A stretch of 64,000 bases of DNA from an uncultured Rhodospirillaceae bacterium (GCA_937927415.1 CALBDS010000003.1:310001-374000); one strand, 5' to 3'. Numbered from the stretch's first letter, positions 34,098-43,547 are shown. Notes: generated by a model from the sequence alone, not told the origin. A program made the numbers and translations.

Positions 34098-35507
34098 TCA
34101 ATCCTTGTCGGCGAAGGGGTTCTTGGGCTTGCGCAGGGCCAGACGCAACGGCACCCCCGGCAGGTCGAAGTCCTGCCGCAGCCCGGCCACCAGATACCGC
34201 TGGTAGGCTTCGGGAAGCTCCGCCGGCTTGTTGGTAAACAGGGCGAAGGTGGGGGGCCGCGTCTTGATCTGGGTCATGTAGCGGATCTTGATGCGGCGCC
34301 CGTTGACCAGGGGCGGGGGATGGTGGGACAGCACACCCTCCAGCCAGCGGTTCAACTGGGCCGTGGGGATGCGGCGGTTCCACACCGCATAGGTTTCCAG
34401 CACCCCGTCCAGCAGCGCGTCCAGCTTCTGCCCGCGCAGGGCGGAGATGGTGACCACCCGCACCCCCTTGGCCTGGGCCAGCGAGGATTCCAGCTTGTCT
34501 TCCACCTGCTTCAGCGCCATGGCGCGGTCGTCCACCGCGTCCCACTTGTTGACGGCGATGATGAGGGCGCGGCCCTCGTCGATCACCATGCGGGCGATGG
34601 TCAGGTCCTGCTTGTCGAGGATCTGGCCCGCGTCCACCACCAGGAGGACCACCTGCGCCATGCGGATGACGCGCAGCCCGTCGGCCACCGCCAGCTTTTC
34701 CACCTTGTCATCGACCCGTGCGCGGCGGCGCATGCCGGCGGTGTCCACCAGCCGGATCACCCGCCCGCGCCATTCCCAATCGACGGAAATGGCGTCGCGG
34801 GTCATGCCCGCTTCCGGCCCGGTCAGCACCCGCTCCTCGCCGATCAGGCTGTTCAGCAGCGTGGATTTGCCCACGTTGGGGCGCCCGACGATGGCGATCT
34901 GGATCGGCTTCAGCTTCTCCTCTTCCGGTTCGGGCAGGTCGCCGATGCCTTCCAATTCGCCCAATTCGCGGATGGGGCCGGTGTCGGCCGCCTCGTGCCC
35001 GTCCTCGTCGTCGGGGGGGGCGAAGGGCAGCAGGGCGGCCACCAGATCGGCCATCCCCTCCCCATGCTCCGCCGACAGCGGCACCGGCTCGCCCAGCCCC
35101 AACTCGAAGGCTTCCAGCAGACCGGGAAGGCCGGCGCGGCCCTCCGCCTTGTTGGCGACCACGATCACCGGCGTCTTGCGCTTGCGCAGCAGGCCGGCGA
35201 AGTGATGATCCATCGGCGTGACACCGGCACGGGCGTCGATCAGGAACAGGGCCACGTCGGCCCGGTCCAGCGCCATTTCGGTCTGGCGGCGCATGCGCGC
35301 CTCCAGACTGTCGTCGGTCACATCCTCAAGCCCGGCGGTGTCCACGATGGTGAAGGACAGGCCACCCACAAAGCCGGGGGCCGACCGCCAGTCGCGGGTC
35401 ACCCCCGGCGTATCGTCAACCAGGGCGAGCCTCTTGCCCGCCAGACGGTTGAACAGCGTGGATTTGCCCACGTTCGGCCGCCCGACCAGGGCCACTGTGA
35501 AAGCCAT
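34098..35507 (-). CDS. der: Der (EngA), double-domain ribosome-assembly GTPase
   Basis: A 469-residue protein with two G domains. The first has GRPNVGKSTLFNRL (residues 9-22), DTAGLED and NKAEG. The second has GRPNVGKSTLLNSL near residue 212, DTAGMRRRARV and NKWD. A KH-like domain ends the protein (HPPPLVNGRRIKIRYMTQ). It helps mature the 50S subunit. It is the last gene of the leftward set yfgM-like, bamB, der, the same neighbours as in many proteobacteria; 48 bases separate it from bamB. Confidence 0.96.
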   Translation of the reverse strand: MAFTVALVGRPNVGKSTLFNRLAGKRLALVDDTPGVTRDWRSAPGFVGGLSFTIVDTAGLEDVTDDSLEARMRRQTEMALDRADVALFLIDARAGVTPMDHHFAGLLRKRKTPVIVVANKAEGRAGLPGLLEAFELGLGEPVPLSAEHGEGMADLVAALLPFAPPDDEDGHEAADTGPIRELGELEGIGDLPEPEEEKLKPIQIAIVGRPNVGKSTLLNSLIGEERVLTGPEAGMTRDAISVDWEWRGRVIRLVDTAGMRRRARVDDKVEKLAVADGLRVIRMAQVVLLVVDAGQILDKQDLTIARMVIDEGRALIIAVNKWDAVDDRAMALKQVEDKLESSLAQAKGVRVVTISALRGQKLDALLDGVLETYAVWNRRIPTAQLNRWLEGVLSHHPPPLVNGRRIKIRYMTQIKTRPPTFALFTNKPAELPEAYQRYLVAGLRQDFDLPGVPLRLALRKPKNPFADKD

Positions 35508-35555
35508 CGTGTGGCAACTCCAAAAGGTAATCCAGAAAACAGACCCGCCGCCGGA

Positions 35556-36902
35556 TCAGCGGAACGCCGACAGCGTTCCGTTGTCCGTCAGCACATAAAG
35601 AGTGTTGTTCGCCACCACCGGCGGCAAGTAGGCCGAACCGGGAAGTTCGTAACGCGCCGCCACCGCTCCGGTGTCCGGCGACAGGCCCAGCAACTGACCA
35701 TTCGACCCGGCCAGCCACAGCCGCCCGCCGGCCACCACCGGCCCCGCCCACACATAGGGGCGCCGCTTTTCCGCAGGATCGCGGTACAGGTCGAGCTGGG
35801 TCACCCAGCGCACCCGCCCGGTGCGGCGGTCCAGCGCCACCACCTCGGCATCGTTGGTGCTGACGAACACGTTGTCACCGACCAAGGCCGGGGTCTGCAC
35901 CCCGCCCACGTCCTGTTCCCACACCCGCGCACCGATGCGCTCGTCGATGGCGACCATGCGGCCGGAATGGCTGACGGCGATCACCAGCCCACGGTCGATC
36001 ACCGGCAGGGCGCGGATGTCGGCCAGATCCCCCAGTGCGGCACCGCGGCGGATGGAGGCCAGGCTGTCCTGCCACGCCACCCGCCCGTTTTCCGCGCGCA
36101 GGGCATAGACCTCGCCCGAGGAATAGGGCACCACCACCAGGGTGGGGGATGCCGCCGGGCTGACCGCCCCCAGCACGCCGGCGGCTTCCACCAGACCGGA
36201 GTGGCTCCACAGGGTTTCGCCGTTGGCGACGGACAGGGCGAAGACCTGATTGTCGATGCTGAGCGCATACACCCGGTCGCCCGCCACCGTGGGCGCCCCG
36301 CGCACCGGCCCCGACACCTTCTTACGCCACTGGACCGCACCGTCGGCGGGGTTCAGGGCCAGAACCTCGCCATAGCCGGTGGAAGCGAACAGGCGACCCT
36401 CGGCAAAGGCGACACCGCCGCCCGGCGCATCGCCGCGTTCCTTTTCCGGACGCAGGCTGACGCTCCACAGGCGGCTGCCGGTCTTTTCATCCAGGGCCGA
36501 CACCGTCCCGGCGGCGTCCATGGCGTAGATGCGCCCGCCGGCCACCACCGGCTGGCCCAGCAGCACCTCCGGCCCGCTGCTGCCGCTGCCGATGCTGGAA
36601 CGCCAGAGCGGCGACGGCTGGGACGACAGGGCCAGATGAGCCGCCGCGTGGTCGGCCTGCCCGCCGGCCTGGGGCCAATCGGGGTTGGTCGCCGGGGCCG
36701 GCAGCACCAGCGGCGTGGCGGCCAGATCCCGATCGACGGTGATCTTGCTCTCGCGGGTCATGACCGCGATTCGCTGACCCGGCAGGGGCGGGCTGTCGCC
36801 TTTGCCGAACCAGCCGCTCACGGTGTCGCAGCCGGACAGGGTTACGGCCAGCAGCGAGACGCCGACCAGCAGCGAAGACAGGGAACGGGGCGTTGCGGAC
36901 AT
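35556..36902 (-). CDS. bamB: BamB-like outer membrane assembly lipoprotein
   Basis: A 448-residue lipoprotein with the lipobox LSGC (Cys25). Repeated PQQ-type beta-propeller blades follow (for example GRIYAMDAAGTVSALDEKTGSRLWS, then RVYALSIDNQVFALSVANGETLW). BamB is a periplasm-facing scaffold of the Bam complex that inserts outer membrane barrels such as the FadL porin further right. Its start overlaps the stop of the upstream TPR gene (TGATG). Confidence 0.92.
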   Translation of the reverse strand: MSATPRSLSSLLVGVSLLAVTLSGCDTVSGWFGKGDSPPLPGQRIAVMTRESKITVDRDLAATPLVLPAPATNPDWPQAGGQADHAAAHLALSSQPSPLWRSSIGSGSSGPEVLLGQPVVAGGRIYAMDAAGTVSALDEKTGSRLWSVSLRPEKERGDAPGGGVAFAEGRLFASTGYGEVLALNPADGAVQWRKKVSGPVRGAPTVAGDRVYALSIDNQVFALSVANGETLWSHSGLVEAAGVLGAVSPAASPTLVVVPYSSGEVYALRAENGRVAWQDSLASIRRGAALGDLADIRALPVIDRGLVIAVSHSGRMVAIDERIGARVWEQDVGGVQTPALVGDNVFVSTNDAEVVALDRRTGRVRWVTQLDLYRDPAEKRRPYVWAGPVVAGGRLWLAGSNGQLLGLSPDTGAVAARYELPGSAYLPPVVANNTLYVLTDNGTLSAFR

Positions 36903-37546
36903 CAGCTCTTGCCGTAAAAAGCGGCGAGGTCACCCGCCCGCGAGCGCACGCCCGCGGGGGCCGAGGCATCGCCCGCCAGTTGCTGGAAAAGGGTGTGGGC
37001 ACGGGCACGGTCGCCCGCCCGCGCGGCCAGAAGGGCCGATATCTCGCGCGCCGAATAGCGCCACGGGCTGGTGTCGCCGGTCAGCGGCGCCAGGGCGGCC
37101 TGCAGCGCCGCCGGATCGCCCGAGTCCATCTGGTTCAGCGCCGACAGCAGGGTGGAAAGGTCGCGGAAGGGCTGGGCCACGCCCGCCCCGGCGGCCAGCG
37201 CATCATAGATCTTCACCGCCTCGGCCTTCTTGCCCTGGGCGGCCAGGACCGCGGCCTCGTTCAGCCGGGCGAGCGCCGCCATGTCGGCGGGCGCTTTGGC
37301 GGCATAGGACGACAGCGCCTCCCCCCCCTTGTCGGGAGCGGCCTGGGTGGCGGCGATGGCGCGGGCCAGGGTGGCGGTTTCCGCTTCCCGCTGGGATTGC
37401 TGCTGGGTCTGCCACACCTTGTAACCGGCGGTGCCCCCCACGATCAGCAGCGCCGCCACGATGGCCATGCCGCCGTACCGCTTGAACAACCCCTCCATCC
37501 GGTCGCGGCGGAGGTCTTCATCGACTTCGCGGAAAATATCGCTCAT
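36902..37546 (-). CDS. YfgM-like membrane-anchored TPR protein
   Basis: A 214-residue protein; ATG 37546 gives the usual start MSDIFREVDEDLRRDRM. One membrane segment (about residues 26-45, GGMAIVAALLIVGGTAGY) anchors a periplasmic helical repeat domain. The layout and the place next to bamB and der match YfgM, an ancillary SecYEG partner that hands proteins to periplasmic chaperones. The rest is rich in Ala and Leu with TPR-like spacing. Confidence 0.85.
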   Translation of the reverse strand: MSDIFREVDEDLRRDRMEGLFKRYGGMAIVAALLIVGGTAGYKVWQTQQQSQREAETATLARAIAATQAAPDKGGEALSSYAAKAPADMAALARLNEAAVLAAQGKKAEAVKIYDALAAGAGVAQPFRDLSTLLSALNQMDSGDPAALQAALAPLTGDTSPWRYSAREISALLAARAGDRARAHTLFQQLAGDASAPAGVRSRAGDLAAFYGKS

Positions 37547-37688
37547 AGCCCTGCCCGGAATGGCGCAATTCGAACGAGCCGGATAGCAGACGCAGGCTTG
37601 CCCGGTCAAGTCGGCTCCCGACAGATCAGAGTCTCAAACCCGGCACATCCCCCGCCCGCGGCCGGCAACCCAGCCGTGAGGGCAAGGG

Positions 37689-37724
37689 GATTTCCCGGAA
37701 CGGGGAAATCTGTTTCAACAGATT
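37689..37724 (+). ncRNA. Structured 5' leader of the TauE/SafE permease gene
   Basis: Two adjacent hairpins, GATTTCCC (37689-37696) with GGGAAATC (37703-37710), and AATCTGTT (37707-37714) with AACAGATT (37717-37724), share four bases, so they are mutually exclusive. They lie 37-72 bases before the start at 37761. Flanking AAGGGGA and TCCCCT could add an outer stem. Alternative pairing of this kind can be an attenuator, but no known riboswitch family is recognised. Confidence 0.3.
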
Positions 37725-37760
37725 CTTGTCCCCTCTCCTTAGCACAGGAACATCGGCGCC

Positions 37761-38570
37761 ATGGATTTTCTTCCCTCTCTCGACCTTCTGGGGATGCTGT
37801 TCGGCGTCGGGCTGGTGGCCGGATTCGTGGATGCCATCGCCGGGGGCGGCGGGCTGCTGACGGTGCCGGCGCTGCTGTGGGCCGGGCTAAGCCCGGCGCA
37901 GGCGCTGGCCACCAACAAGCTGCAATCCTGCTTCGGCTCCTTCTCCGCCACGCTGAAATTCGTGCGGGGGGGCGAGGCGGACCCGCGGACCATGGTGCGG
38001 ATGATCGTGTGCACCTTCATCGGAGCGGCGGCGGGGGCCACGCTGGTGCAGATGCTCGACCCCGGCTTCCTGCGCAACGTCATCCCGGTGCTGCTGGTGG
38101 GCATCGCCCTTTATCTGCTGGTGTCGCCCAAGGCCGGCGACATCGACGCCCACCGCCGGGTGTCCGAAGCCACCTTCGCCCTGCTGATCGGCGGGGGGGT
38201 GGGATTTTACGACGGGTTCTTCGGCCCCGGCACCGGCACTTTCTTCGCCATCGGCTTCGTGGCGCTTCTGGGCTACAATCTGCGCCGCGCCACCGCCCAC
38301 ACCAAGATCCTGAACTTCACCAGCAACGTGGCCGCCCTGCTGTTCTTCCTGCTGGGCGGACAGATCCAGTGGGCCATCGGCATCGCCATGGGCGCCGGCC
38401 AGTTCCTCGGCGCCCAGGCCGGAGCGCATCTTGTGATTCGCAATGGCGCCCGCATTGTTCGCCCGATGCTGGTGGTGGCGTCGCTGGCCATCACCCTAAA
38501 GATCGTGATGACCGACGACGGCAACCCGCTGCGCCATCTGGTCATGACCCTTTTGGGGGCATTCTCCTGA
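37761..38570 (+). CDS. TauE/SafE (TSUP) family permease
   Basis: A 269-residue inner membrane protein with about eight hydrophobic segments. The two TSUP motifs are present, one per half: GFVDAIAGGGGLLTVPALLWAG and GFYDGFFGPGTGTFFAIGF. TSUP proteins move sulfonates, sulfite, thiosulfate or other organosulfur anions. The substrate is not defined. It stands alone, with a structured leader upstream. Confidence 0.9.
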   Translation: MDFLPSLDLLGMLFGVGLVAGFVDAIAGGGGLLTVPALLWAGLSPAQALATNKLQSCFGSFSATLKFVRGGEADPRTMVRMIVCTFIGAAAGATLVQMLDPGFLRNVIPVLLVGIALYLLVSPKAGDIDAHRRVSEATFALLIGGGVGFYDGFFGPGTGTFFAIGFVALLGYNLRRATAHTKILNFTSNVAALLFFLLGGQIQWAIGIAMGAGQFLGAQAGAHLVIRNGARIVRPMLVVASLAITLKIVMTDDGNPLRHLVMTLLGAFS

Positions 38571-38756
38571 ATCCTGCGCGCCTTGCCGATGCGTCAGCCG
38601 CAGGGCTGCCATCGGATTATTGCACAAAAGCAACAGCCCCCCGGAAATCCATGGGTCTTATGACCTTAGTACTGTAAGCGGCAGTTAGTTTCCCTTTACG
38701 TCAATTTCGGTTCCTGTCACAAAGGGGGCAACAAAACAGAAGCTAGGGAGAAACGC

Positions 38757-40109
38757 ATGATCAAGACGTTGCGTGGGGGGATGCTGCTGTCCGCGGTTTC
38801 GGCGGCCACCCTGGTGTCCGCCACAGCCCCGCAGACGGCCCATGCCGCCGGCTACGCCCTGAAGGAACAGAGCGCATCGGGCCTGGGCACCGCCTTTGCC
38901 GGGGCGACGGCCAACGGCATGAACGATGTCACCGGCATGTTCTTCAACCCCGCCGCCCTGGGCGTGCTGGAAGGGAACCAGGTGGTTCAGCAGTTCACCG
39001 GCGTCATGCCTTATGCCAAGATCGAGAACGCGCGGGGCAGCTACGCCTCGGCCCTGGGCGGGCGCCCCATCAGCGGCGATGCCAACCCCGGCGATGCCGG
39101 CCAGGACGCCATCGTGCCCTCGGGCTACGCCATGATGTCGGTTTCGCCCGACCTGAAGCTGGGCATGAGCATCACCGTGCCGTGGGGGCTTGCCACCGAT
39201 TACCCGTCCAACTGGGTCGGCCGCTATCACGCCGTCGAATCGGAACTGCGCACCATCAACGTGCAGCCGACGGTCTCCTACCGCGTGTCGCCGATGATTA
39301 CCCTGGGCGCCGGGCTGCAGATGCAGTACGCCAAGGCCACCCTGTCGCAGATGACCGACGCCGCCACCCTGATCCGCCGGCGCACCGGGCTGCCGCTCAC
39401 GCCCGGCTCGCTGGACGCCTATGCCCGGCTGAACGGCGATGACATCGGTTGGGGGGCGGTGGCCGGCGTGATGATCGAGCCGATGAAGGGCACGCGCATC
39501 GGCCTGTCCTACCGCTCGGCGGTCAAGCACGACATCGAAGGCGACATCCAGTTCTCGGGCCTGCCCGCCGCCTTCGGGTCGGCCTTGCCCAGCACCAACG
39601 CCTCGGCCAAGGTGGTGACGCCGGAGATCGTCTCGCTGGGCGCCTACCACCAGATCAACGACCGCTGGGCGGTGATGGCGGATGCGTCGTGGACCAACTG
39701 GTCGCGCTTCCGCGAGCTGCGGGTGAATTTCGAAAACCCGACGCTGACCGCCTCGGTGACCGAAGAGAAGTGGAAGGATGCGTGGTTCTTCGCCGTCGGC
39801 GCCAATTACAAGCCGATGGACGACCTGACCCTGCGCGTCGGTGCCGCCTATGACCAGTCGCCCACCCCCGCCGCCGACCGCACCCCCCGCATCCCGGACG
39901 AGGATCGTTACTGGCTGTCGGCGGGTGCCTCGTTCCGGTTCAACGAACTGCTGACGGTGGACGTGTCCTACGCCCATCTGTTCGTGCCCGACGCCTCGCT
40001 CAATCAGGTGGACACGCTGACCGGCCCCAACGCCGCCCGCGGCAACCTGTCGGGCACGTACAAGAACCACGTGGATCTGGTGGGTATCCAGGCCAAGCTG
40101 ACCTTCTGA
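38757..40109 (+). CDS. FadL/OMPP1-family outer membrane transporter
   Basis: A 450-residue outer membrane barrel. The signal peptide is cut after AHA near residue 30. The mature N-terminus GYALKEQSASGLGTAFAG followed by NDVTGMFFNPAALG is the FadL hatch motif. The C-terminus ends in an amphipathic strand with terminal Phe (VGIQAKLTF), the BAM signal. FadL proteins take up long-chain fatty acids or other hydrophobic compounds. The 186-base upstream region shows no other gene. Confidence 0.92.
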   Translation: MIKTLRGGMLLSAVSAATLVSATAPQTAHAAGYALKEQSASGLGTAFAGATANGMNDVTGMFFNPAALGVLEGNQVVQQFTGVMPYAKIENARGSYASALGGRPISGDANPGDAGQDAIVPSGYAMMSVSPDLKLGMSITVPWGLATDYPSNWVGRYHAVESELRTINVQPTVSYRVSPMITLGAGLQMQYAKATLSQMTDAATLIRRRTGLPLTPGSLDAYARLNGDDIGWGAVAGVMIEPMKGTRIGLSYRSAVKHDIEGDIQFSGLPAAFGSALPSTNASAKVVTPEIVSLGAYHQINDRWAVMADASWTNWSRFRELRVNFENPTLTASVTEEKWKDAWFFAVGANYKPMDDLTLRVGAAYDQSPTPAADRTPRIPDEDRYWLSAGASFRFNELLTVDVSYAHLFVPDASLNQVDTLTGPNAARGNLSGTYKNHVDLVGIQAKLTF

Positions 40110-40136
40110 TACCATCCTCGGGGGGCAGGGCCGTGG

Positions 40137-40164
40137 CCCGCGGGGGGCGTCATCCCCCCGCGGG
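40137..40164. terminator. Bidirectional terminator hairpin
   Basis: CCCGCGGGGGG (40137-40147) pairs with CCCCCCGCGGG (40154-40164). It lies between the convergent fadL and reductase genes and includes the reductase stop codon in the loop. Confidence 0.65.
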
Positions 40165-41217
40165 CACGTTCTCGCCCACCCCGGAGGGCAGGAACGCTTC
40201 GCACAACACCTGCCCGTCGGGCAGCCCGTGGCGGGCGGCGGTGGCCCGCACCGCCTCCACCATGGCCGGCGGGCCACACACGTAGAGATCCGGCGCCGTC
40301 CCGCCGTTTTCCCACAGGGCATGGTCCAGCGCGTCCACCGGCGTGCCGGTAAAGCCATTCCACCCCTGTGCCGGCTGGCGCACGCAGCGCATCACCGTCA
40401 ACACCGGCAAGGCGGCGGCCAAGGCCGACAGTTCCGCTTCGGCAAACAGTTCCTCGTCCCGGTTGACGCCGAAGAACAGGCGCGCCTCCTGCACCTCCCC
40501 CCATTCGGCCATGCGGCGCAGCATGGACAGCATGGGCGCCAGCCCGGTGCCGCCGGCCAGGAACCAGCGCGGCGTCAGCCCCCGCTCCTGCAAGGTGAAA
40601 TGCCCGGCGGGGCCGAAGGCGGTGAGCCGCGCCCCCACCCCGGCCCCGGCCAGCCAGCCGGAAAAGCGCCCGCCCGGCTGCAGCCGGATCAGAAACTCCA
40701 TGGTGCCGTCCCAGTTGGGGGCGCTGGCGATGGAATAGGCCCGGCGGATGTCGGTGCCGGGTACCGCCAGTTCCATATACTGTCCCGGCTCGAAATCGGC
40801 GCCGCTGCCCAGTTCCTCGTGGGGATCGAGCAGCAGCGTCAGCCGCACCGTGTTGACCGCCACCCGCTCCAGCCCGGTGACCGTCGCCCCCCGCTCCGGC
40901 AGGTCGCCGCTGAGGATATGGGCGCGGTCGAAGGGGGCGCTCAGCACCAGATCGCTGCGCGGAAAGGTCCGGCACAGCAAAACCTCCCCCCGCGCGGCGG
41001 CGTCCGCCGGCAGGGCGGTGGCGCTGTGGGGGCCGAGTTCCACCGCGCCCTCGCTGCAGGCCGCGCGGCAGGTGCCGCAGCCGCCGCTGCCGCACAGGGT
41101 CGGCAGGATCAGGCCGGACCGCGCCGCAGCGGCGGTGACGGCCTCATCCTCGGCGCAGTCGAAACGGACCTCGACACCATCGCGGGTGGTCAGTCGGATG
41201 CTGTGGGTGGTGGTCAT
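40150..41217 (-). CDS. hcr: Ferredoxin/FAD/NAD(P)H reductase, likely Hcp partner (Hcr type)
   Basis: A 355-residue protein from ATG 41217 (GGAGAG upstream). An N-terminal plant-type [2Fe-2S] domain has CGSGGCGTC, a preceding cysteine position and LLCRT. The FAD domain has RAYSIAS and the NAD domain GGTGLAPMLS with YVCGPPAM near the end. Here the ferredoxin domain comes first, as in phenol or methane monooxygenase reductases. E. coli Hcr instead has it last. The gene follows hcp by 97 bases on the same strand, so it is the likely electron donor of Hcp. Confidence 0.85.
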   Translation of the reverse strand: MTTTHSIRLTTRDGVEVRFDCAEDEAVTAAAARSGLILPTLCGSGGCGTCRAACSEGAVELGPHSATALPADAAARGEVLLCRTFPRSDLVLSAPFDRAHILSGDLPERGATVTGLERVAVNTVRLTLLLDPHEELGSGADFEPGQYMELAVPGTDIRRAYSIASAPNWDGTMEFLIRLQPGGRFSGWLAGAGVGARLTAFGPAGHFTLQERGLTPRWFLAGGTGLAPMLSMLRRMAEWGEVQEARLFFGVNRDEELFAEAELSALAAALPVLTVMRCVRQPAQGWNGFTGTPVDALDHALWENGGTAPDLYVCGPPAMVEAVRATAARHGLPDGQVLCEAFLPSGVGENVPAGG

Positions 41218-41314
41218 GGCTCTCCGGTCGGAAACGGACGGATCAGGACGGCGGCGGAAGATCCCCCCTTCCCGCCCGAGAGGGGGGAAGCGGAAAGGGG
41301 GGAATGCCACGGCA

Positions 41315-42979
41315 TCAGGCGGCAGGCGCCAGAGCCGCGGCAAGGTCGGCCTCGGCCGTGGTGACCGGCTTCAGCGCGAATTTTTCAACCAGCGCGTCCA
41401 GCAATGCCGGCGTCAGGAAGCCCGGCAGCGTCGGCCCGAGCCGGATGTCCTTGATCCCCAGCGCCAGCAGGGTCAGCAGCACCGCCACCGCCTTCTGTTC
41501 GAACCACGACACCACCAGCGACAGCGGCAGGTCGTTGACCGTACAGCCGAAGGCATCGGCCAGGGCGCCGGCGATTTTGATGGCGGAATAGGCGTCGTTG
41601 CACTGCCCCACGTCCAGCAGACGGGGAATGCCGCCGATGTCGCCCATCTCCATCTGGTTGAAGCGGTACTTGCCGCAGCCGATGGTCAGCACCACGCCGT
41701 CCTGCGGCACCTGCTCCACGAACTCGGTGTAGTAGTTGCGGCCCGGTGCGGCCCCATCACAGCCGCCGACCAGGAAGAAGTGGCTGATGGCCCCACCCTT
41801 CACCGCCTCGATCACCTTGTCGGCCACGCCCAGCACGGCGTCGCGGCCGAAGCCCACCAGAACGGTCTTTTCCGGGGCGTCTTCCTTGAAACCGGGGGTG
41901 GCAAGAGCCGCCTGGATGGCGGGGGTGAAGTCGTGATCGGCGATGTGGCGCACGCCCGGCCAGCCCACCGGACCGGCGGTGAAGATGCGCGAGCGGTAGC
42001 GCGGCCCCGGTTCCACCAGACAGTTGGAGGTCATGACGATGGCGCCGGGGAAGTCGGAGAAGTCCTTCACCTGATCCTGCCACGCGCCGCCGTAGTTGCC
42101 CACCAGATGCGGGTGCTTCTTCAGCAGCGGATAGGCGTGGGCCGGCAGCAGTTCGCCATGGGTGTAGACGTTGATGCCCTTGCCCGCCGTCTGCTCCAGG
42201 ATCACCGACAGATCCTTCAGGTCGTGGCCGCTGACCAGGATGGCCTTGCCCTTCACCGGGGTCACGCGCACCTTGGTCGGGGTCTGGGGGCCGAAGCTGC
42301 CGGTGTTGGCGGCGTCCAGCATTTCCATGACCGTCAGATTGAGACGGCCCAGCGCCATGGCCTGATCCAGCAGCGCGCCCACATCGGTGGGGTCGGTCGC
42401 CAGAAAGTCCAGCGCCGCTTCCACCCCGGCATACACCTCGTCCCGCTCATAGCCCAGGGCGTGGGCGTGGTGGGCATAGGCGGCCACACCCTTGATCCCA
42501 TAGAGGATCATGGCGCGCAGCCCGGTCACGTCGTCGCCCGCCGTTTCCCGCCCGGCCAGGACCGAGGCCACCGCCGCCTGCGCCAGCAGCCCGGTGAGAT
42601 CCCCCGCCGGTTCCCACACCGCCGGGCCGGTCAGGGTTTCCGGTGCGACACCCCGTTCGGCGCACGCCGCTTCGTACCGCGCCCGGACGCGCGCGCGGGT
42701 TTCCGCGGCTTCGGCGATCAGGGCGGTGAAACGGGTGGGGTTGAAATTGACGTTGGTCAGGGTGGTGAACAGCGCCAACAGCGTGAACCCGCCGGCCTGA
42801 TTGTCGCCGGCCCCCAGCGCACGGGCACGGGTGGCGTACTGCGCCACGCCCTTCAGCGTGTAGATCAGCAGATCCTGCAGATCCGCCGTCACCTGATCCT
42901 TGCCGCACACCCCGCGGGCCGAGGCGCAGCCGCTGGCGGTGTCGGTGCGCTCGGTCTGTTCACACTGATAGCAAAACAT
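41315..42979 (-). CDS. hcp: Hybrid cluster protein (hydroxylamine/NO reductase)
   Basis: A 554-residue protein from ATG 42979, giving the canonical start MFCYQCEQT. The first cluster motif (CYQC ... GCASARGVCG) is of the longer type with cysteines at 3, 6, 18 and 25. Later residues that bind the hybrid cluster appear in SNCLVEPG, GGCDG, TIGCGKYRFN and DVGQCNDAYSAIKIA. Hcp reduces hydroxylamine or nitric oxide under anaerobic nitrosative stress. An FNR/NnrR-type palindrome lies 77 bases upstream. Confidence 0.95.
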   Translation of the reverse strand: MFCYQCEQTERTDTASGCASARGVCGKDQVTADLQDLLIYTLKGVAQYATRARALGAGDNQAGGFTLLALFTTLTNVNFNPTRFTALIAEAAETRARVRARYEAACAERGVAPETLTGPAVWEPAGDLTGLLAQAAVASVLAGRETAGDDVTGLRAMILYGIKGVAAYAHHAHALGYERDEVYAGVEAALDFLATDPTDVGALLDQAMALGRLNLTVMEMLDAANTGSFGPQTPTKVRVTPVKGKAILVSGHDLKDLSVILEQTAGKGINVYTHGELLPAHAYPLLKKHPHLVGNYGGAWQDQVKDFSDFPGAIVMTSNCLVEPGPRYRSRIFTAGPVGWPGVRHIADHDFTPAIQAALATPGFKEDAPEKTVLVGFGRDAVLGVADKVIEAVKGGAISHFFLVGGCDGAAPGRNYYTEFVEQVPQDGVVLTIGCGKYRFNQMEMGDIGGIPRLLDVGQCNDAYSAIKIAGALADAFGCTVNDLPLSLVVSWFEQKAVAVLLTLLALGIKDIRLGPTLPGFLTPALLDALVEKFALKPVTTAEADLAAALAPAA

Positions 42980-43055
42980 CGGACCCCCTTTTCCCCTGGA
43001 AACCGCTTCCCTGTGAAGCCGTCGGCCAGAGTGGGGGGTGCGGGGTGCGGCATCC

Positions 43056-43069
43056 TTGACCGAAGTCAA
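43056..43069. promoter_or_regulatory. FNR/Dnr-type box upstream of hcp
   Basis: TTGACCGAAGTCAA is a perfect TTGAC-N4-GTCAA palindrome, close to the FNR/Dnr/NnrR consensus TTGAT-N4-ATCAA. Its centre is 83 bases before the hcp start, suitable for class II activation of a promoter with a leader of about 40 bases. Confidence 0.65.
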
Positions 43070-43182
43070 GCCGAGGATACCTCTTTTCCCCAAGAATGCC
43101 GCAATGGTATAAGCATTTAGAGTTGCATTGCTGTCTTAATAACTGTCCCGGCCAGTCCTGTTTGCGACCGTGGAGCGATCCT

Positions 43183-43527
43183 ATGTCACGAAGCACTGAG
43201 GGCGTCGTCAATTGGATGCACTTCTTCCGCTGGATCGTCAAACTGATCCGTGACGAATACGGCATCGATGAAACACGCCTGGTCCGCACCGCATCGCTGG
43301 AAGAGGAATGCGGCCTCAACACCGAACAGGTGGAAGAGGTGGTGGCGGAAATCGCCACGTCGTTCGGGGTGGTCTTTCCCGACGATGTGCTGAATGAAAT
43401 CGTGCGGCTGGAAGAATTGTGCATGCTGGCCGCGTGGCTGCACGGCCTCTACAAGCGCCCGCCGTTCCTGTCGGACGATTTCGCCGCCCGCTGCATGGCC
43501 GCCAACGCCCGCGCCGTGGCGGCGTAG
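43183..43527 (+). CDS. Small acidic protein, possibly acyl-carrier-like (DUF1493 type)
   Basis: A 114-residue protein from ATG 43183 (GGAGCG upstream). Residues 15-80 show RDEYGIDETRLVRTASLEEE and EQVEEVVAEIATSFGVVFPDD, the helix-loop spacing of acyl-carrier-like DUF1493 proteins. The DSL serine of a true carrier is absent: the place reads EECGLN. Function is unknown. It stands alone between the hcp promoter and two convergent regulator genes. Confidence 0.65.
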   Translation: MSRSTEGVVNWMHFFRWIVKLIRDEYGIDETRLVRTASLEEECGLNTEQVEEVVAEIATSFGVVFPDDVLNEIVRLEELCMLAAWLHGLYKRPPFLSDDFAARCMAANARAVAA

Positions 43528-43547
43528 AGTCCGCCGCCAGGGCTTGT

